64,000 bases of DNA, from the NCBI RefSeq assembly GCF_014529535.1, contig NW_023503373.1:3596001-3660000 (forward strand). The letters run 5' to 3'. The stretch comes from Bradysia coprophila. Lineage: Eukaryota; Arthropoda; Insecta; Diptera; Sciaridae. Below are positions 11,537-24,400 of this stretch, piece after piece. The notes beneath the pieces are model-generated. The model made no database searches. It was not told the DNA's origin and was given only the letters and a program-made list of their open reading frames with translations. The stretch's first letter is position 1; each line of letters starts with the position of its first letter. The translations under genes and the position numbers were made by a program.

Positions 11537-14138
11537 AATTTCTTTTGTTTCTTGTGTTATATTAAACTGCGTTGTTATATTTTTTGGTGGAACAACTGCA
11601 TAATGGTACATTAGGGTCACGGTGGGATTGAACAAAACTTAAATAGAGTCGCGACACCAGAATACAGATTGTTATCGCAACGGATAGAGGGACTAATTCT
11701 AAGCTAATTCGTATTGAAATGGCTCCCCTCGACAACTTGGCCACGTAGCTACAGCCACCTAAAGTCGAAAATTCAACGTATTTGAATGGTGATATGTCCA
11801 AGATGAAGATAGTTTGAAACTCTTTGAATGGCGATATTGGTAGAGGATTCCATGCTCTATTAAACGCCGAGAATGGATTTTACAAAATTTGTCTGAATTG
11901 TACAATATTTGAAATTTTTTATTTTCACCATCTTCGGCGAAACTTGGACTCATCTGTAATACACAGGTTGACCCTGTCTGCAACAAAACAATAATGTCTG
12001 ATCAGCCTGTAGTCTAAGCTTTACAACGATACCACACTCGCCATACTAGCCTCACAACAGATACCACATTTTGTTTGCAGCAAGGTTACTATACGACGAA
12101 ATTTTCAAATAACTATCTATCTTCAAGTGCCCGTTCCTTTAGAATGAGTGGAATTGTTATGCATTGTTATGTATCTGGAGTCGGTTCAAGCTGATTTCCC
12201 AAGTTTACCCTAAGAATATGTGGAAATCATTTTGTATTTGTATTTGAGTAAATAAAAAAAAAATATTGGAAAAAAATCGGAAGAAGGTCCACGCTCCAAA
12301 TGTTTGATAAATCAAATACACGCAAAAAAAGGTCTACTCAAAAATGCCCTCGGCGACACCTTAAAAACGTAAAATTAAAAAAATCTTTTTTCGGAAAAAT
12401 GATCAGAGGGACTTACTGATTGTGGATCACGATGTCGAAATTGGATAAAATTAATTGTCGCTCCACCCTATGGTACAAATAATTGATTACAATAGAAATT
12501 TAAGAAAAAAAAAAGTTTTTGCTAGGATTGCATACAACGCTGAATGATTTCTCCGACATTTGTGAGATGACACCATTACTATTGACCAGAGTTGATTGCC
12601 TAATGGTGACAGTTGATGGAGCTACCAGAATGGAGTTTTCGATCTGCAGCATATATTGTTATTTGAAAGCTACATTATTAGCTTTGGTTCAGGCGGTTCA
12701 AAAAAAAGAATCAAAGTTTAATTACGACCAGCCCTATTTCTAAGGAGTGAAGTCCTCATCACAACTGTCTACATCAATAATAATGCAGAGGTCGCTTATT
12801 GATAACACATTTTGTTGTAAGCTCTATGCTGGGAACGTGTAAACTTATTTAAAGTCCACACGTGACCTCCCCAAACCAAACTTTATCGTCTTGCTCAGCT
12901 ACATCATTGGAGGTAAAGTAAAACTATAACAAAACTATTTCCTTAACAAAATTACCTTGCTGAACAAACAACGATTGTTTATCAATAATTTTTTTTTTTT
13001 TTTTTTTTTTTTGAATTCTTCTTACAATTTTTTTTTTTTTTTTATTTCTTCAGCTTTTTAATGGTGCCATTGTTGCATCAATTGCTTGGTTGAACATATA
13101 AGGAATATCGACGCCTCCTCATATCTACAAATTAGCCTAACCGAACACTAACACCAAAGCAACGCACTTCAAGCAAAAGTGCTTCGAATGACAGCTGTCA
13201 AATAAAGTACTATTTTGTATAAAAAAAATTTCCATATTTTTTTACAGTGCCAAATTTTTTTTTGATACACTGTCCTGTTTCAGTACTATATCTAGAATAC
13301 AACTCATGCTTGAAGTGTGTCGACCAAAGTTAATATTGCGGCAAGTATCATCAAACAAAGTAAACTCCGCAAACGAAAATTTCACCTGGACTTCAAAAGG
13401 CCTCTCCAGATTTCTTCCTTGTTAAGAGAAAATTAACAACAAAAAATCGTATTCGCCCCGAATATACGGACACATCCCACAAATTCCACAATCAAATACA
13501 ACTATTTTTACTTTTCCTTATTCATAAAAGATATTACTAAGGCACTGTTTCGTCTTCACCTGTATGATACCGTCTATTGTTATCACACAATATGCATGAG
13601 TGTAATGATAAAATCAACTCAATTCCAGGTAATTGAGATGATTTGAAAAATTTTGGGTTAAAAAGTCCTGACTCACTCTCGTCAATAGGAAACAGCAAAT
13701 TGTTACCTCAACTTGTAACAGCGATACAGGTGCAACCGAGGGCATAACATACGTAAGTTAAAATAAACGATTTGCATATAATGAGATATTTTATCGTATT
13801 TTATACAAACGCACCAGCTAAAACATATAGTTCATCGAACATAGCCGATGTAAGTCTAGGTGCATTCAGTTACCCGCACCCTTCCGTTAAATATATAATT
13901 TATGTCGAAAATAAATATCCAAGCTAAGCTAACTCATCAAAAACGGCCTGTTATCATATCTAAATAACAATTTACTATTTACTTTATTACTTCCATTCCA
14001 CGATAATATTTTCGTTTCTTTTTCTGTTATCATGTCCTCACTGATGTGTTTAATCACAGAAAAAAGTGTTGGAAAAGAGATAAAGAAATACCGCGTATGG
14101 TCGGAGCGTTAATATTGTGCACCTTTACGAACGAGTAA
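11537..14138. other. Intergenic between zinc-finger and melanotransferrin genes
   Basis: No gene recognised. Two long T runs (about 12989-13012 and 13031-13051) stand 20 bases apart; on the minus strand they read as A runs and may be tails of old retroposed sequence. A GTAC..TAGGGT motif at about 11607 recurs inverted near 12472 and may mark the ends of one decayed element. The rest is plain AT-rich sequence. Confidence 0.4.
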
Positions 14139-14144
14139 TCAGTT
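14139..14144 (+). promoter_or_regulatory. Initiator candidate for melanotransferrin
   Basis: TCAGTT, the arthropod initiator consensus, 85 bases before the start codon; a second TCAGTG is at 14168. No TATA box is seen. Candidate only. Confidence 0.3.
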
Positions 14145-14223
14145 AAACGATAACAGTTGGAGCGGTTTCAGTGATATGCGTGTGTTCGATCGAAAATTTA
14201 GTTGAAAAGAAAATTTAAAGAAA

Positions 14224-17200
14224 ATGAAAAGGATTTACAGTGTCTTGTGGTTCGGATTAGTGATCTTATTCGATACGGTGTACGGACAAAAAGGTGTGAA
14301 CGAATTTTGATTTGAAAGGAATTTTCATATTTCATAATAAGTGATCATATACTACCTGTACTATAATCAACCTGTTCAGATATCATTTTTTTATTTATTA
14401 TCGGCAACACCTCAACTACTCATCTACAATCAAAAGCGAATTTTAAATTTTAATCAAAAAAGCTTTCGCATTGAATCTGAAATTCAGCATTATGACTAAT
14501 ATAAGAGTTGTTTGCCTATTCCTAAAACTGTGTTGTTATCAAACGTTAAAACATAATTTATTATGATAAAAATGAATTGAAATAGCTGGATTTATCTACA
14601 AAGCGATATGCCATTGGTCGATGTGTTGCCCTATGGATGATCAACGGATTATAATGTGTGATTTCTGTTGTGTGAATTATAAAAAACTCGAAATCAGTTG
14701 ATATTGTAGTCCTTCTAATGTCTCCGACGACGCCTTGATCGTCTATTACTCAAAATGTTTCACGAAATTGAATGAATCAGAGATAAGGATCGGATTCCTT
14801 ATCGGTTGATCAAAGAAAAGTTATATCTTGTTTTGGATAAATATAATTAAAACTGTCTCATACATTGACTCCGTTGTTAAAATACTGAAATACTTCAGCA
14901 CCAATAAGTGTGGATTCCACCATGTGGAATAAGTCGGATGTTTCCGATTTTCTGAAATTTCATTTCACGTAAAAAAATGTAAAAATGCAGAGGTACAGTC
15001 AGAGGCAGTGAAATTTCAGCATTAATTTGCTTCAGCAGTTTTTCAGCTGATCCACACATACAGTCAAAACTGTTCAGACGGTTGAAGCTGCAACAGGCAC
15101 GCGTAAAGTGGTAAAATCGTATAAAGGCGAAAAATAAGTATTGATTGTTTGTGTGGATCAGCTGAAAAATAGCTGAAGCAAATTCATGCTGAAAAACTGC
15201 CTCTAACTGTACATACTTGCAATGCCAAAATATTTTGTTTAGAAAAATAAAAATTTATTGTTTTGAACATCGTGAAAAGTATGTTAAAATTAATCATGCA
15301 CGCTCCACGTGGACAGTATTGAGCAATCTATTTTTAATAATTTCCCAAATTTCTCAGAGATTGACAATCTCAAGGATTTCTAGAAAAAAAAAACCTAACT
15401 AGTGTTGAGATATCACGACTTCGTCGCTTATTTCCCACGACGTTTAGGAGAAACGTTGTTTCTAGCTTATGCTAAAGGCTTTTTTAACGAATTCGATTCC
15501 AGCACTCGCCTCCAGCTCGAGCGTCGAGCTGGAAACCTCTCATTCGCTAAAAAAAAAAGCATTTTAGCATGCGTTAGGAAAACAACTATTTCAAAACTAG
15601 TTCCGCCTAGTTCCATCTTGTTATCCCTAATTATGTAATCGATTTTCCATGCTAAGGGCGTTGAAAGTAGTGATTGAAACAAGAGAAGTACGGTTTACAT
15701 CAGGGCCTACTTTTTGGAAACTAATTTCTTGAATTTCTCGAAGTTTCTTGAATTCCTCAAAGTTTCTTGATTTTCTCGATTTTCTCTAAAAGTTTCTAAA
15801 AAGTAGGCCCTGGTTTACATATAACATGTAAAATTATTATCAAGTGAAAATACAAGTTTCAAAAATCTGAGCTACGCCACATACAGTGCGGATAATATTA
15901 TTTTAAGAAAAAAAACACTTTGCAAATATTAAAATAGAAATCCACACAAAACCTGTTCAAGGTTCAAGAGCTTTCATACGTCATGCGTCAAAGAAAAGTA
16001 TGAAGAATGTTAGCAGAATAAAAAATAATTCATTGATTTATGTAATTGATTAATTATTCAGTTTGTTAACGTCCATATGAAATATATTTAAAAATAACAT
16101 GTACAGGCCCTAAGCCTTTGATGTTTTTTCATGAATTATAATCATAAAATAGCGCGTCAAATAACGCATGAAAGTGAAATATTTTCCCACGCGTTCTCAC
16201 TCACGTTTGCACCGTAGTCGGTATGTCAACTACTAGTCTAGGCTCCTATAGAGAGACAAACAAACATTAATCTTTGCATTATAGACGGTATTAGTGGTCG
16301 ATAGTGGTGTTGTCAAGAGTGGCACCCCCCAATGACATAATAGTGTAATAGACAGGAATTACGTAGACGAAATCGTGAAGCAAAAGTAAACTCAGTGTAA
16401 TATACATTTGATACACACACACTTACACATTCAAATTAATTTTGACAATTTCATTAAATTGTTGCTGACTTTTCGAAATGAACTTTTACCACTATTATAT
16501 CATTGGCACCCCCACAAAAAATTCTAGTCGCCTAAGGTTGACAAAAAACCAATAAAAAAGTTTCAAGTCATCCATCTTCCGGTTGCGTAAAATCAAAGTG
16601 TGAAAATTTTTGAGTAGCCTTACCTTCTCCTATTCTTAAAATCATCAAGACTAGGTGATACCTCCTACTCTAACAAAAAAAGTGGAAAACTTTGTGGGCC
16701 GAGTTTTCGTCGAGGTCCTATTTTCCAGAATTTTCGATATGAAATGGTATATTTGGAACAAATTATTTGGAAGCCTTACTTGGTATCGCTCATTGAGGGT
16801 TTTAATATCCCTGGAAATGTTCTATTCCTGAATCCGCTATGGAAATACCCACCACCATCGACCACCCTTAATAGACAGTCTAGGTGAAAAATGTTCACAG
16901 AAGTAATGGAACTATATATTATTATCGGCTATTAAAACCTATTATCAATATTTCCTGTGCAAGCTTCTACTAAACACTTCTGCAGTGTCTGCTTGAAGTT
17001 TTGTCGCTTTCGGTTTTGGATTAGGGGTATTGTGTAGAGCTTTTATCTCTGATAAGGTATCGAATTCACTGTGATTATCGAATTGATTAACTGACTTGTA
17101 TTGGAAAATGAAATACAACTTCATTTCTATATACCAGTGTGAATGTGATAAGAGTGATTTAGTGACATCATCTTGTTAGGTGAATTGAAATACAATGTTC

Positions 17201-20200
17201 AATGTTTCTTTTATCAGAAACGGCAATGACATAATAAAGCTTAGCTGATTAGAACAAGAATAAGTGAAGATCAAACACTTCAATTTAACATTACCACCTT
17301 AGAATCACTGAGTCCCTATACTGGTTCAAGTAGCTTATTCGAAAAATATCCTCGAGCTCCGCAAAAACTAATTTTTTTAAATATTATTTGATTAGCGGAT
17401 CGAATATGTGCTACCAGTCGATTCGAGACGGAATGCACACAATTACAAAGAGGCAATTCAGAAGTAGTTTGTGAACCCGTGCAGGATAGCATACAATGTG
17501 CGCAAAAAATTCGTAATGGGTGAGTGTCAACGGTATTCAATTAACAATTCGCTGTCTGCTTTGAACGGAATGATTAATCCTTTCTCAGAACTGCCGATTT
17601 CGGTATATTTACGGCTGAATCATCTCTACAATTGGCAAGTTTGGGGTGGCCAGAACTGACTGTAATCAAAGAGTTACGACATATGGATCGGATGGGATGT
17701 AATGTTTAATATAACGACGTCATTTCAGAGCTTTATCGAATCACATTTCAATATCATCCACAGCTGCCGTTGACTTTGAAACAGTTGTTGTTGTGCGAGC
17801 TGGACATGAAGGTGGAATAGACGGATTGCGAGGAGCCAGCTTCTGTCATCCTGGATATCATTACGATCGTACTCAGCGTTGGAGTGAACGCATTTTAAAG
17901 CATTTTGAAAGGAGCATTGTAACGCCGAATTGTGACGGTGATCTGAAGTCACCAGCTGAAATTGAAACAGCCGCATTAGCGACGTTTTTCAAAAGTGCCT
18001 GCCGACCGGGAACATGGTCCCATAATAAGCGTGAAGATGACGAATTGAGTACGTTGAATTTCGATTTCAGAAAACGTTGACACCAGTTAATGTTGCTCTT
18101 TCCCATTTTAGAACGTAAATTTCCCGAACTATGTTCCTTGTGCAATTCAGAAGACAATGGAAACTGTTCGTATGGAACCCCCGGTAACAATCATCAGCAG
18201 GCATTAAATTGTTTGATACATGGTGGCGATGTTGCCTACGTATCTCTTGAGGATGCTCATAATTTCTTCTTCATTGTTAGTACTTTGAAAGATGACTTTT
18301 GGAGTTTCAGAGTTACAAATGTTCTTGCTTCTATTTTAGGACAATCCAGAAATGGCTAGTTATTACAACTTCTTGTGTCCTAATGGAACCAAAGAACCAA
18401 TTTCTGACAATGCTCGACCATGTACTTGGATCAGTCAACCATGGAAATTAATTATTTCGAGCAAGTGAGTACCGTCATTAGAAATTCTTGTGCCAGAACT
18501 TGCCGGAAATTACAAGATAATTCTTTTAGTACAAAGGCACTGCTATTAAATCACAAAGTCAACTATTGGATGAGATCATCTGCCATTGGAATTTGGGAAA
18601 CTGCAGTCAAAGACATTATCCAAGCTGACAATTTCTTTGTCAATGATGCCACAATTCAAGCTCCCAGAGACTACTTCCGACTATGTAAGTCAATTATTTG
18701 ATTTTATGAAGTCATTTAACCAACGTCGACTGTGTCACCCCTAAACAGACAGAGACGTACCTATTGCAATTTCCTTATGCTCGACAAATGCTGTTTGGTG
18801 TACTTCTTCATTGGAAGAGAATGAAAAATGTGAAGTAATTCGGGCTGGCGGTGTTACGTCAGGCGTCTATCCAATAATTGAATGTAAGGAACCTGCAACT
18901 TCTGTCGTTAGCTGCTTAGGCGATGTCAGTGCTGGCAGAGCTGATCTAATGGGCATTGATTCAAATTTTGGTTTTTTGGCTAGACAGTAAGTCACCAAAA
19001 AAGTAGTCTCAGACATCGCAATGAAAATGAAATTTACTCTTCGCAGCACTTATAACTTAACCGCAGCATTATATGCCGAAACTGAAAATGCAAAATATTC
19101 TTCAGTGGTAACTGTTATCAAAGCCACATCAAAGTACGAGAGATTTGAAAATTTACGCAATTCTAAGGCATGTTTCGCTGAATTCGGTGGAATCGGTAAA
19201 AAATTGATTTGCTATCTCTGATCAATAAAGTCAACTTCCAACATTGAATTACTGTTTCAGCGCTGATGGCATTCATCAATACCGGCAAGAATAGAGGATT
19301 CTTTTCGAAAAATGAATGCAACTACGGTCGCTTACTGTCCAACTATTTCGGCTCTTCATGTGCCCCTGGTACGAGAAGTTACAACATTTTTGTTTCGAAA
19401 GATTTTCTAAAGAAATGTTTCTAGGTGCCACTGATTTCGGTCATGATCCTAATGCCGCCAATTCAGAGAGTTTATGCTCTTTATGCAAGACAATGATAAT
19501 GCCTATTCAACCGATAATAACAATAGGACCACCGGACGTAACAATCAATCCTCCATCATCGGAAAGTTCGATAACGATACTACCGCCCGATTGGCCAACA
19601 ATATCACCACCCGGAACTCCCAGATTAGGTGAGTACAGAATCGAGTTGATGTGGATCAAATCTAAGTGAATAACTGTTGCAGATGATGAAGGAAATGTTA
19701 TTGAAGAAGCACCGGTAGAAGAGGCCCCACAAGAAACTGCACCCGTAGATGAAACAGTTGGTAGGATCAAAGTTAATGTTTTTCTGATTTAAGTCGATTG
19801 TCTCAATGCGTTACTTGTACGATTGCAGATATGACGAGCAAGGCTGGTGAAGTTCACATAAATTGCAATGCTGATGCAACGAATCGATTTTATGGAAATC
19901 GAGGTGCTCTGAGATGTTTACATGAGGAAGGCGATGTTGCGATTTTAGAGCTTCAGTATTTGCGAGGTATGATGGCTGTGAGATACATTTTCTTCTGTCT
20001 ATAAAAACATTGAACGTTTAGACCACACTGCCGAACTTGGACTGAACGAACACGACTTCCGTATAATATGCAGAAATGGTTCATTGGCAGACAGAACCGG
20101 TTTCGATATAGATGAAGCTTGCGCTTTGACAACGATCGTCGACAATGAAATCGTGGTGCGACCGAGGAGTGATAAAATTCCGGGAATCATAAATGCACTC

Positions 20201-20527
20201 TCATCGTTCGATAAGTACTTTTCGTTGAATCCTGATTTCAAAATGTACAACGTCTTCAATGGATATAAGCATTTGCTGTTCAAAGTAATTCAATAGTTTT
20301 TACAGGACCGAAATTTCGAAATTAAATTTTTGCTCTACTTGTAGGACTCAACGTTAGGTGTAGTGTCGTATGAGGAAGAGGATTTGGGAGAGACCGTACA
20401 AAATTACAAAAGTTTATTTTCCAATTTAGAAGAATGTGTGCAGGGATCGTCGACAACAGCAACGCTGTCAACCAGTCTTCTGCTAACGATTGTCATTTCA
20501 TTTATTTTGCGACGGGTATACGAATGA
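14224..20527 (+). CDS. Tsf2: Melanotransferrin / transferrin 2, GPI-anchored
   Basis: Two-lobed transferrin held on the cell surface; the Drosophila orthologue binds iron and is needed for septate junction assembly. Exons: 14224-14293, 17396-17519, 17589-17698, 17731-18048, 18112-18275, 18340-18464, 18530-18684, 18749-18986, 19047-19195, 19261-19368, 19425-19628, 19683-19760, 19829-19966, 20022-20284, 20345-20527; 808 residues. A signal peptide (MKRIYSVLWFGLVILF...) is followed by lobe 1 with GTADFGIF and GDVAYVSLEDA, then lobe 2 with AGRADLMGID and NRGFFSKNECNYG. The C-terminus is a Ser/Thr-rich stretch plus hydrophobic segment, as for a GPI signal, although it ends in RRVYE. Lobe 1 keeps the Asp and the Tyr of the iron site. 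In lobe 2 the GDVA.. Tyr position is Ile, so iron binding there is doubtful. Lobe 2 is interrupted by a Pro/acid-rich insert (exons 11-12). Poly(A) signal at 20702-20707. Confidence 0.93.
14994..15211. mobile_element. MITE, Tc1/mariner-like, copy 2 (in Tsf2 intron 1)
   Basis: 218 bp, TA-flanked, with ends CAGTCAGAGGCAGTGAA and CTGCCTCTAACTG. Same family as 8460-8661. It differs mainly by an extra AGTTTTTC-type insertion repeated in both arms, so it is a slightly longer subtype. Confidence 0.75.
15430..15682. repeat. Dispersed palindromic repeat (family shared with 37.5 and 38.6 kb)
   Basis: Contains GATTCCAGCACTCGCCTCC, a CCAGCTCGAGCGTCGAGCTGG palindrome and AAAAGCATTTTAGCATGCGT. This block is found in reverse orientation at about 37515-37660. 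The following block (TTATGTAATCGATTTTCC, GCTAAGGGCGTTGAAAG) matches 38620-38665 in the same orientation. It lies inside Tsf2 intron 1. Confidence 0.65.
15693..15820. mobile_element. hAT-like MITE with 8-bp target duplication
   Basis: Element at 15701-15812 with inverted ends CAGGGCCTACTTTTT and AAAAAGTAGGCCCTG, flanked on both sides by GTTTACAT (15693-15700 and 15813-15820). An 8-bp duplication and CAGGG-type ends fit the hAT superfamily. The middle is a run of TTTCTTGA/TTTCTCGA units. Too short to encode anything. Confidence 0.8.
16282..16880. mobile_element. Possible non-autonomous element with diverged inverted ends
   Basis: Left ATTAGTGGTCGATAGTGGTG and right (reverse complement) ATTAAGGGTGGTCGATGGTG match at about nine of ten bases. 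The 550 bases between encode nothing. It sits in Tsf2 intron 1; the boundaries are uncertain. Confidence 0.35.
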
Positions 20528-21402
20528 AATCCACTAGGGTATTTCGATAGTTAGTTCCGTTCGCCATCACATCATCATCCAAGTTTTCTTTACTGTTTTT
20601 CCTTCTTCATTCACATCAAATTGAGCAGGTCTTAAACGTATCTTAATAACAGTATTCCGATAAATGAGAACATTTTAATTTTAATTTAGAAATTACTGAG
20701 AAATAAAGTTAAGAACCGAAATTTTGTTTATCTTTTTTGAATGGCTACGACATAAACGGCAAAAACAAGCAATGAGCATCAATTATAAGAAACTGTTGGA
20801 AATAACAATAGGGAGCAATTTAAAACTTGTGGAAAGTAAACAAATAGTTTGTTGTCCAAACACGCATCCATTGGTTCTAATGATGTCAGTGGTGTCGCTA
20901 CAGCCGCTGCATTAAAGAATTTTAAAAGCAATGGGAACGGGACAAAACTGATATTATAATTGTGGTAATGGTGCCGCTTGTATCTTGGGTGCCGTGAGCT
21001 CCACGCCTCTATCACTTATCGTTAGTTCAATATCGAAGAAAGACAAAAAAAAATTGTTAAAATAGGCAGGTAATGGAGAATTATGTAGTGGTTATTTGAA
21101 CCCATTGCACCCGAGGGATCTACTGCACCAACAACTGTTCTGCGAGTTGTCCCGTTATTTTTTAAAGATATGTATTTTGAACTGACGGCACCTGTGTGGC
21201 CCAGTGAATTAGATGGAAAATTGACAATTGTGACAGCATGTGTATGACAACCTAACCATCAATGTAAATGGGCTCTTCTTATGACCCTCAATCTGCGACC
21301 TTTTAACGACTCGACTATAAGAAAAAAATCATTGCATCGAATTTATATATTTTGTAAGTCTCTGAAAGCATTTCACAGTATGACTCACTATAATCTCGAA
21401 TG
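20528..21402. other. Convergent intergenic region, Tsf2 / rotatin
   Basis: 3' UTRs of two converging genes. The Tsf2 poly(A) signal is at 20702-20707. No other feature was seen. Confidence 0.5.
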
Positions 21403-24400
21403 TTAATTACTCAAAATGTTGTGCAATGTGTCTAAGATATAAAATAATTCACTACTTTGATCAGTCGAAACGCAAGAGTTGCGTATTGATATCACTTTGG
21501 CCGGAATGGATGTGGAGCGCACTGTATGCTTTCCTCGATAATTATTGGCAATAAGTTTCCAAATGCAGGTACCTACTAGTACTCGTACGTCTTCAGTTCC
21601 ACTTTCCAATTGATGGGACAGTGTTTGCAGGAGGACATCTGTCGATAAAAATTAGATTTTCACTTCCGGTTTTTTGCTGCTAAGAATAACTCTAAGCTAG
21701 TACCTGAAGCTAGAAGAGCTGGTCTATTTGAACCGAAGGCCATATTTCGGATTATGGTCAACGAAACCATTTTCAATTTCAGCGTAGCTTTCATAGCCAG
21801 ATAACAGAGCAATTGTAAATGCTTTGTCGTGCTGATATCGGGATATCGTGTGTAAATTTCATAGAGTTCGAGCCACAGCAAGAGTACGGTATTCCATGGC
21901 TTATATTGCTTGGTAACAGTAGGGTGTAATCGATTTAGTGTGTCCAAAGCATTGAGCTAAAGTCATTTGTTTCGAATCAATTTCATAGAATGCATAAAGT
22001 CTTCGGTCATACCTTCGTCAATTGAATTCGTCCTTCCACGCATGAACAGCAATTGGATATTGTGCGTAGTGTCAACTCCAACGATTCTAAATTTGAATTC
22101 GGTTGTTTTGGCTTTGCTGTTTCGGACACAGCATGATCAGTAACGATTTGTAGAACAGTTTGTGAATTTCGTACGTTAGAAGTTGCCATTGCTTTGCAAA
22201 CTGAAAATTGTTATTGTTGTACCGAAACGTCATAGATTTTTAGCCGCAATATTTACCAGGCACCGAGTCCTCGCTTAAGAAAGCCAATGTTTTGTTGACA
22301 AGCAATTGAAAGCTTGAATTTGCACCGGTCCACGGCCATGTTTGAATTAATATTTGACACAGTCGAACAATCACGGTTTCATCTTTCAAGCAATCCTTGC
22401 TGAACCAGTGCATGAGAATGTTGTACAGCCACTTCAGTTGAGATATGATCGGCTCTTTCTTTTGTTCACCATACTTTCGTACGAAATCACCGTACACGCC
22501 AATTTTCGATAAAATGGATTCGATTTCGTCTAGGACAACGGTAACAAAATCGATGTCGAGAGCCATCTTCCGCACTTCAACTGAGCCGAACAGAAGTAGA
22601 GCAATGGTCTTGCAGAGATTCGATCGAATTTTGGTGCCGTCTGTAAAATGGTTAGTTGTTGAATCAATAGGGACAATGGAAAATTGACCTGAAAGTTTGT
22701 GGAAAAATTACTTTTGGATCCATGAAACAAATCCACCAGGAACGAGAATATCAACTCAGATGCATGCTCGATTTCAGTCTTTCGTTTGCCCACTAACTTC
22801 TGATATCCAATGACATCATCGCCATTAACAATTGCATGTTTTGGTTGATTCGATCTCGCTTCCATTTCGTCGAACAGGTTGGCAAAATGGTCCGTTTCTG
22901 ATTTTCCACTCGATGTCAGCAGCGATGAAAGCAATTTCAGAACGGATACGGTCAAATCTGTTGGGAAAACGGTTGAAAAATTATGTTTCGTTTCTGAACA
23001 ATTGAAACATTTGTCTCATTTACTATTACTATCTTTAGTCTGTAAACCGAACACCATTGCTTCGAAGAGCGGCTGCATCTCATTTCTGGTAAATAGATTC
23101 CAAATCAAATTGTAACCGATTCCACTGTTGGCGACAAATGTAACGATCGGTATGATGCAGTTGAATGTCGTCATCTTGAGATCGTCATCAAAATCATCTG
23201 TTGTGCGGAGAAATTTAGTCACTTTGTCGGGGAGAGCAACTTTAAAATTTTCACTAACCGTAAATTTTCGACTGCAAACAATGCACCAGTGTGAGGAAAA
23301 CAGCGTGCTCCTGTAAGCCAAATTTGTTGAGAATTTCCACGTCTTTCACAAAACAGTGAGACATGAAGGTGCAAATTGCGTTCAACATCAGAAGTGCCGA
23401 TTCGTTGGTGGATGACTTCACGTACGGGATCAATCTAAATAAAAACACATTCGATAACGATCGACATATGACTTCGGAATTCCTTTCCCTTGTACCTTAT
23501 TATGTCAAACAGCAGTCCGCAATCATAAAACAATTCCACTAAACCTTCGTTTATGTTGATCAAACTCGTAAGGATTCCACAATAGACGCGAACTATGTCG
23601 CAAGTAGTAATCGGAGTGGCGATAACGCTGTCGTCGATCAATTCGTACACAAAGAAATGCTTTAAGCTTTCCGCAACGCGCTCGAAAAATCGTTGGTATT
23701 TTATTATGTCGACGATGAGGTCGAATGAATTATCTTCCTGTGTGATCGGCTGAAACGAAAACGGATCTGATGCAAAATCTGACAACAGAATTTCTGTCTT
23801 TTCATTGTCTCACCCGATTGCCGCACCGTGGCACAACCGATTCGAGTAAATTGCGATTGGCATCGACGAATTGAATGAGATTCGCAAACAGTGTACCAGC
23901 CAATTCACGGACCGTTGACGATTCATTGTTATCCAGCAACGTACTCAAACAACAAGCATGGAAACCGCCAGGAAGATATGACAGACCTAGAATGGAATGA
24001 AAAGGTAGGAGTTACTGATGGTACATTTCGGATCTCAAGGGTCCTGAACAAGAAAACGAAAGAAATTCCTTGAACGTACATTCAATTAGAGTCTCTGCTC
24101 CTCTCAACTTTTTGGACAACAAAGTCAATATCATCCAAGAAAAGGTTCGTATTTCCACATCCTTATGTCCACACAAGCCGGATAAGAATTTAATGTACTT
24201 CGACTCGATGTGGATCTGAAATTACAGTTACGACATTGCTCTTCTCAAAAATTCTTTCGAAACAAATTACGTCATGCTCTGATGTGTGCATCAAGTTTGA
24301 GACTACCAGCAAACAATTCTTGTTCAAATTAGATCCCGTTTGTGCAAGTGATTTTATCGACGATATAAAGTGCAGCAGTTTATTAGCAATGTGACCGATA

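Noticed and set aside
12989-13053. Poly-T tracts as a SINE insertion
   Set aside because: Could be A tails of minus-strand retroposed sequence, but no SINE body or target duplication could be seen beside them.
24216-24270. Second apparent frameshift and stop in rotatin
   Set aside because: A 55-base intron (GTAATTTG...TTTCAG) resolves it and keeps family-like sequence on both sides.
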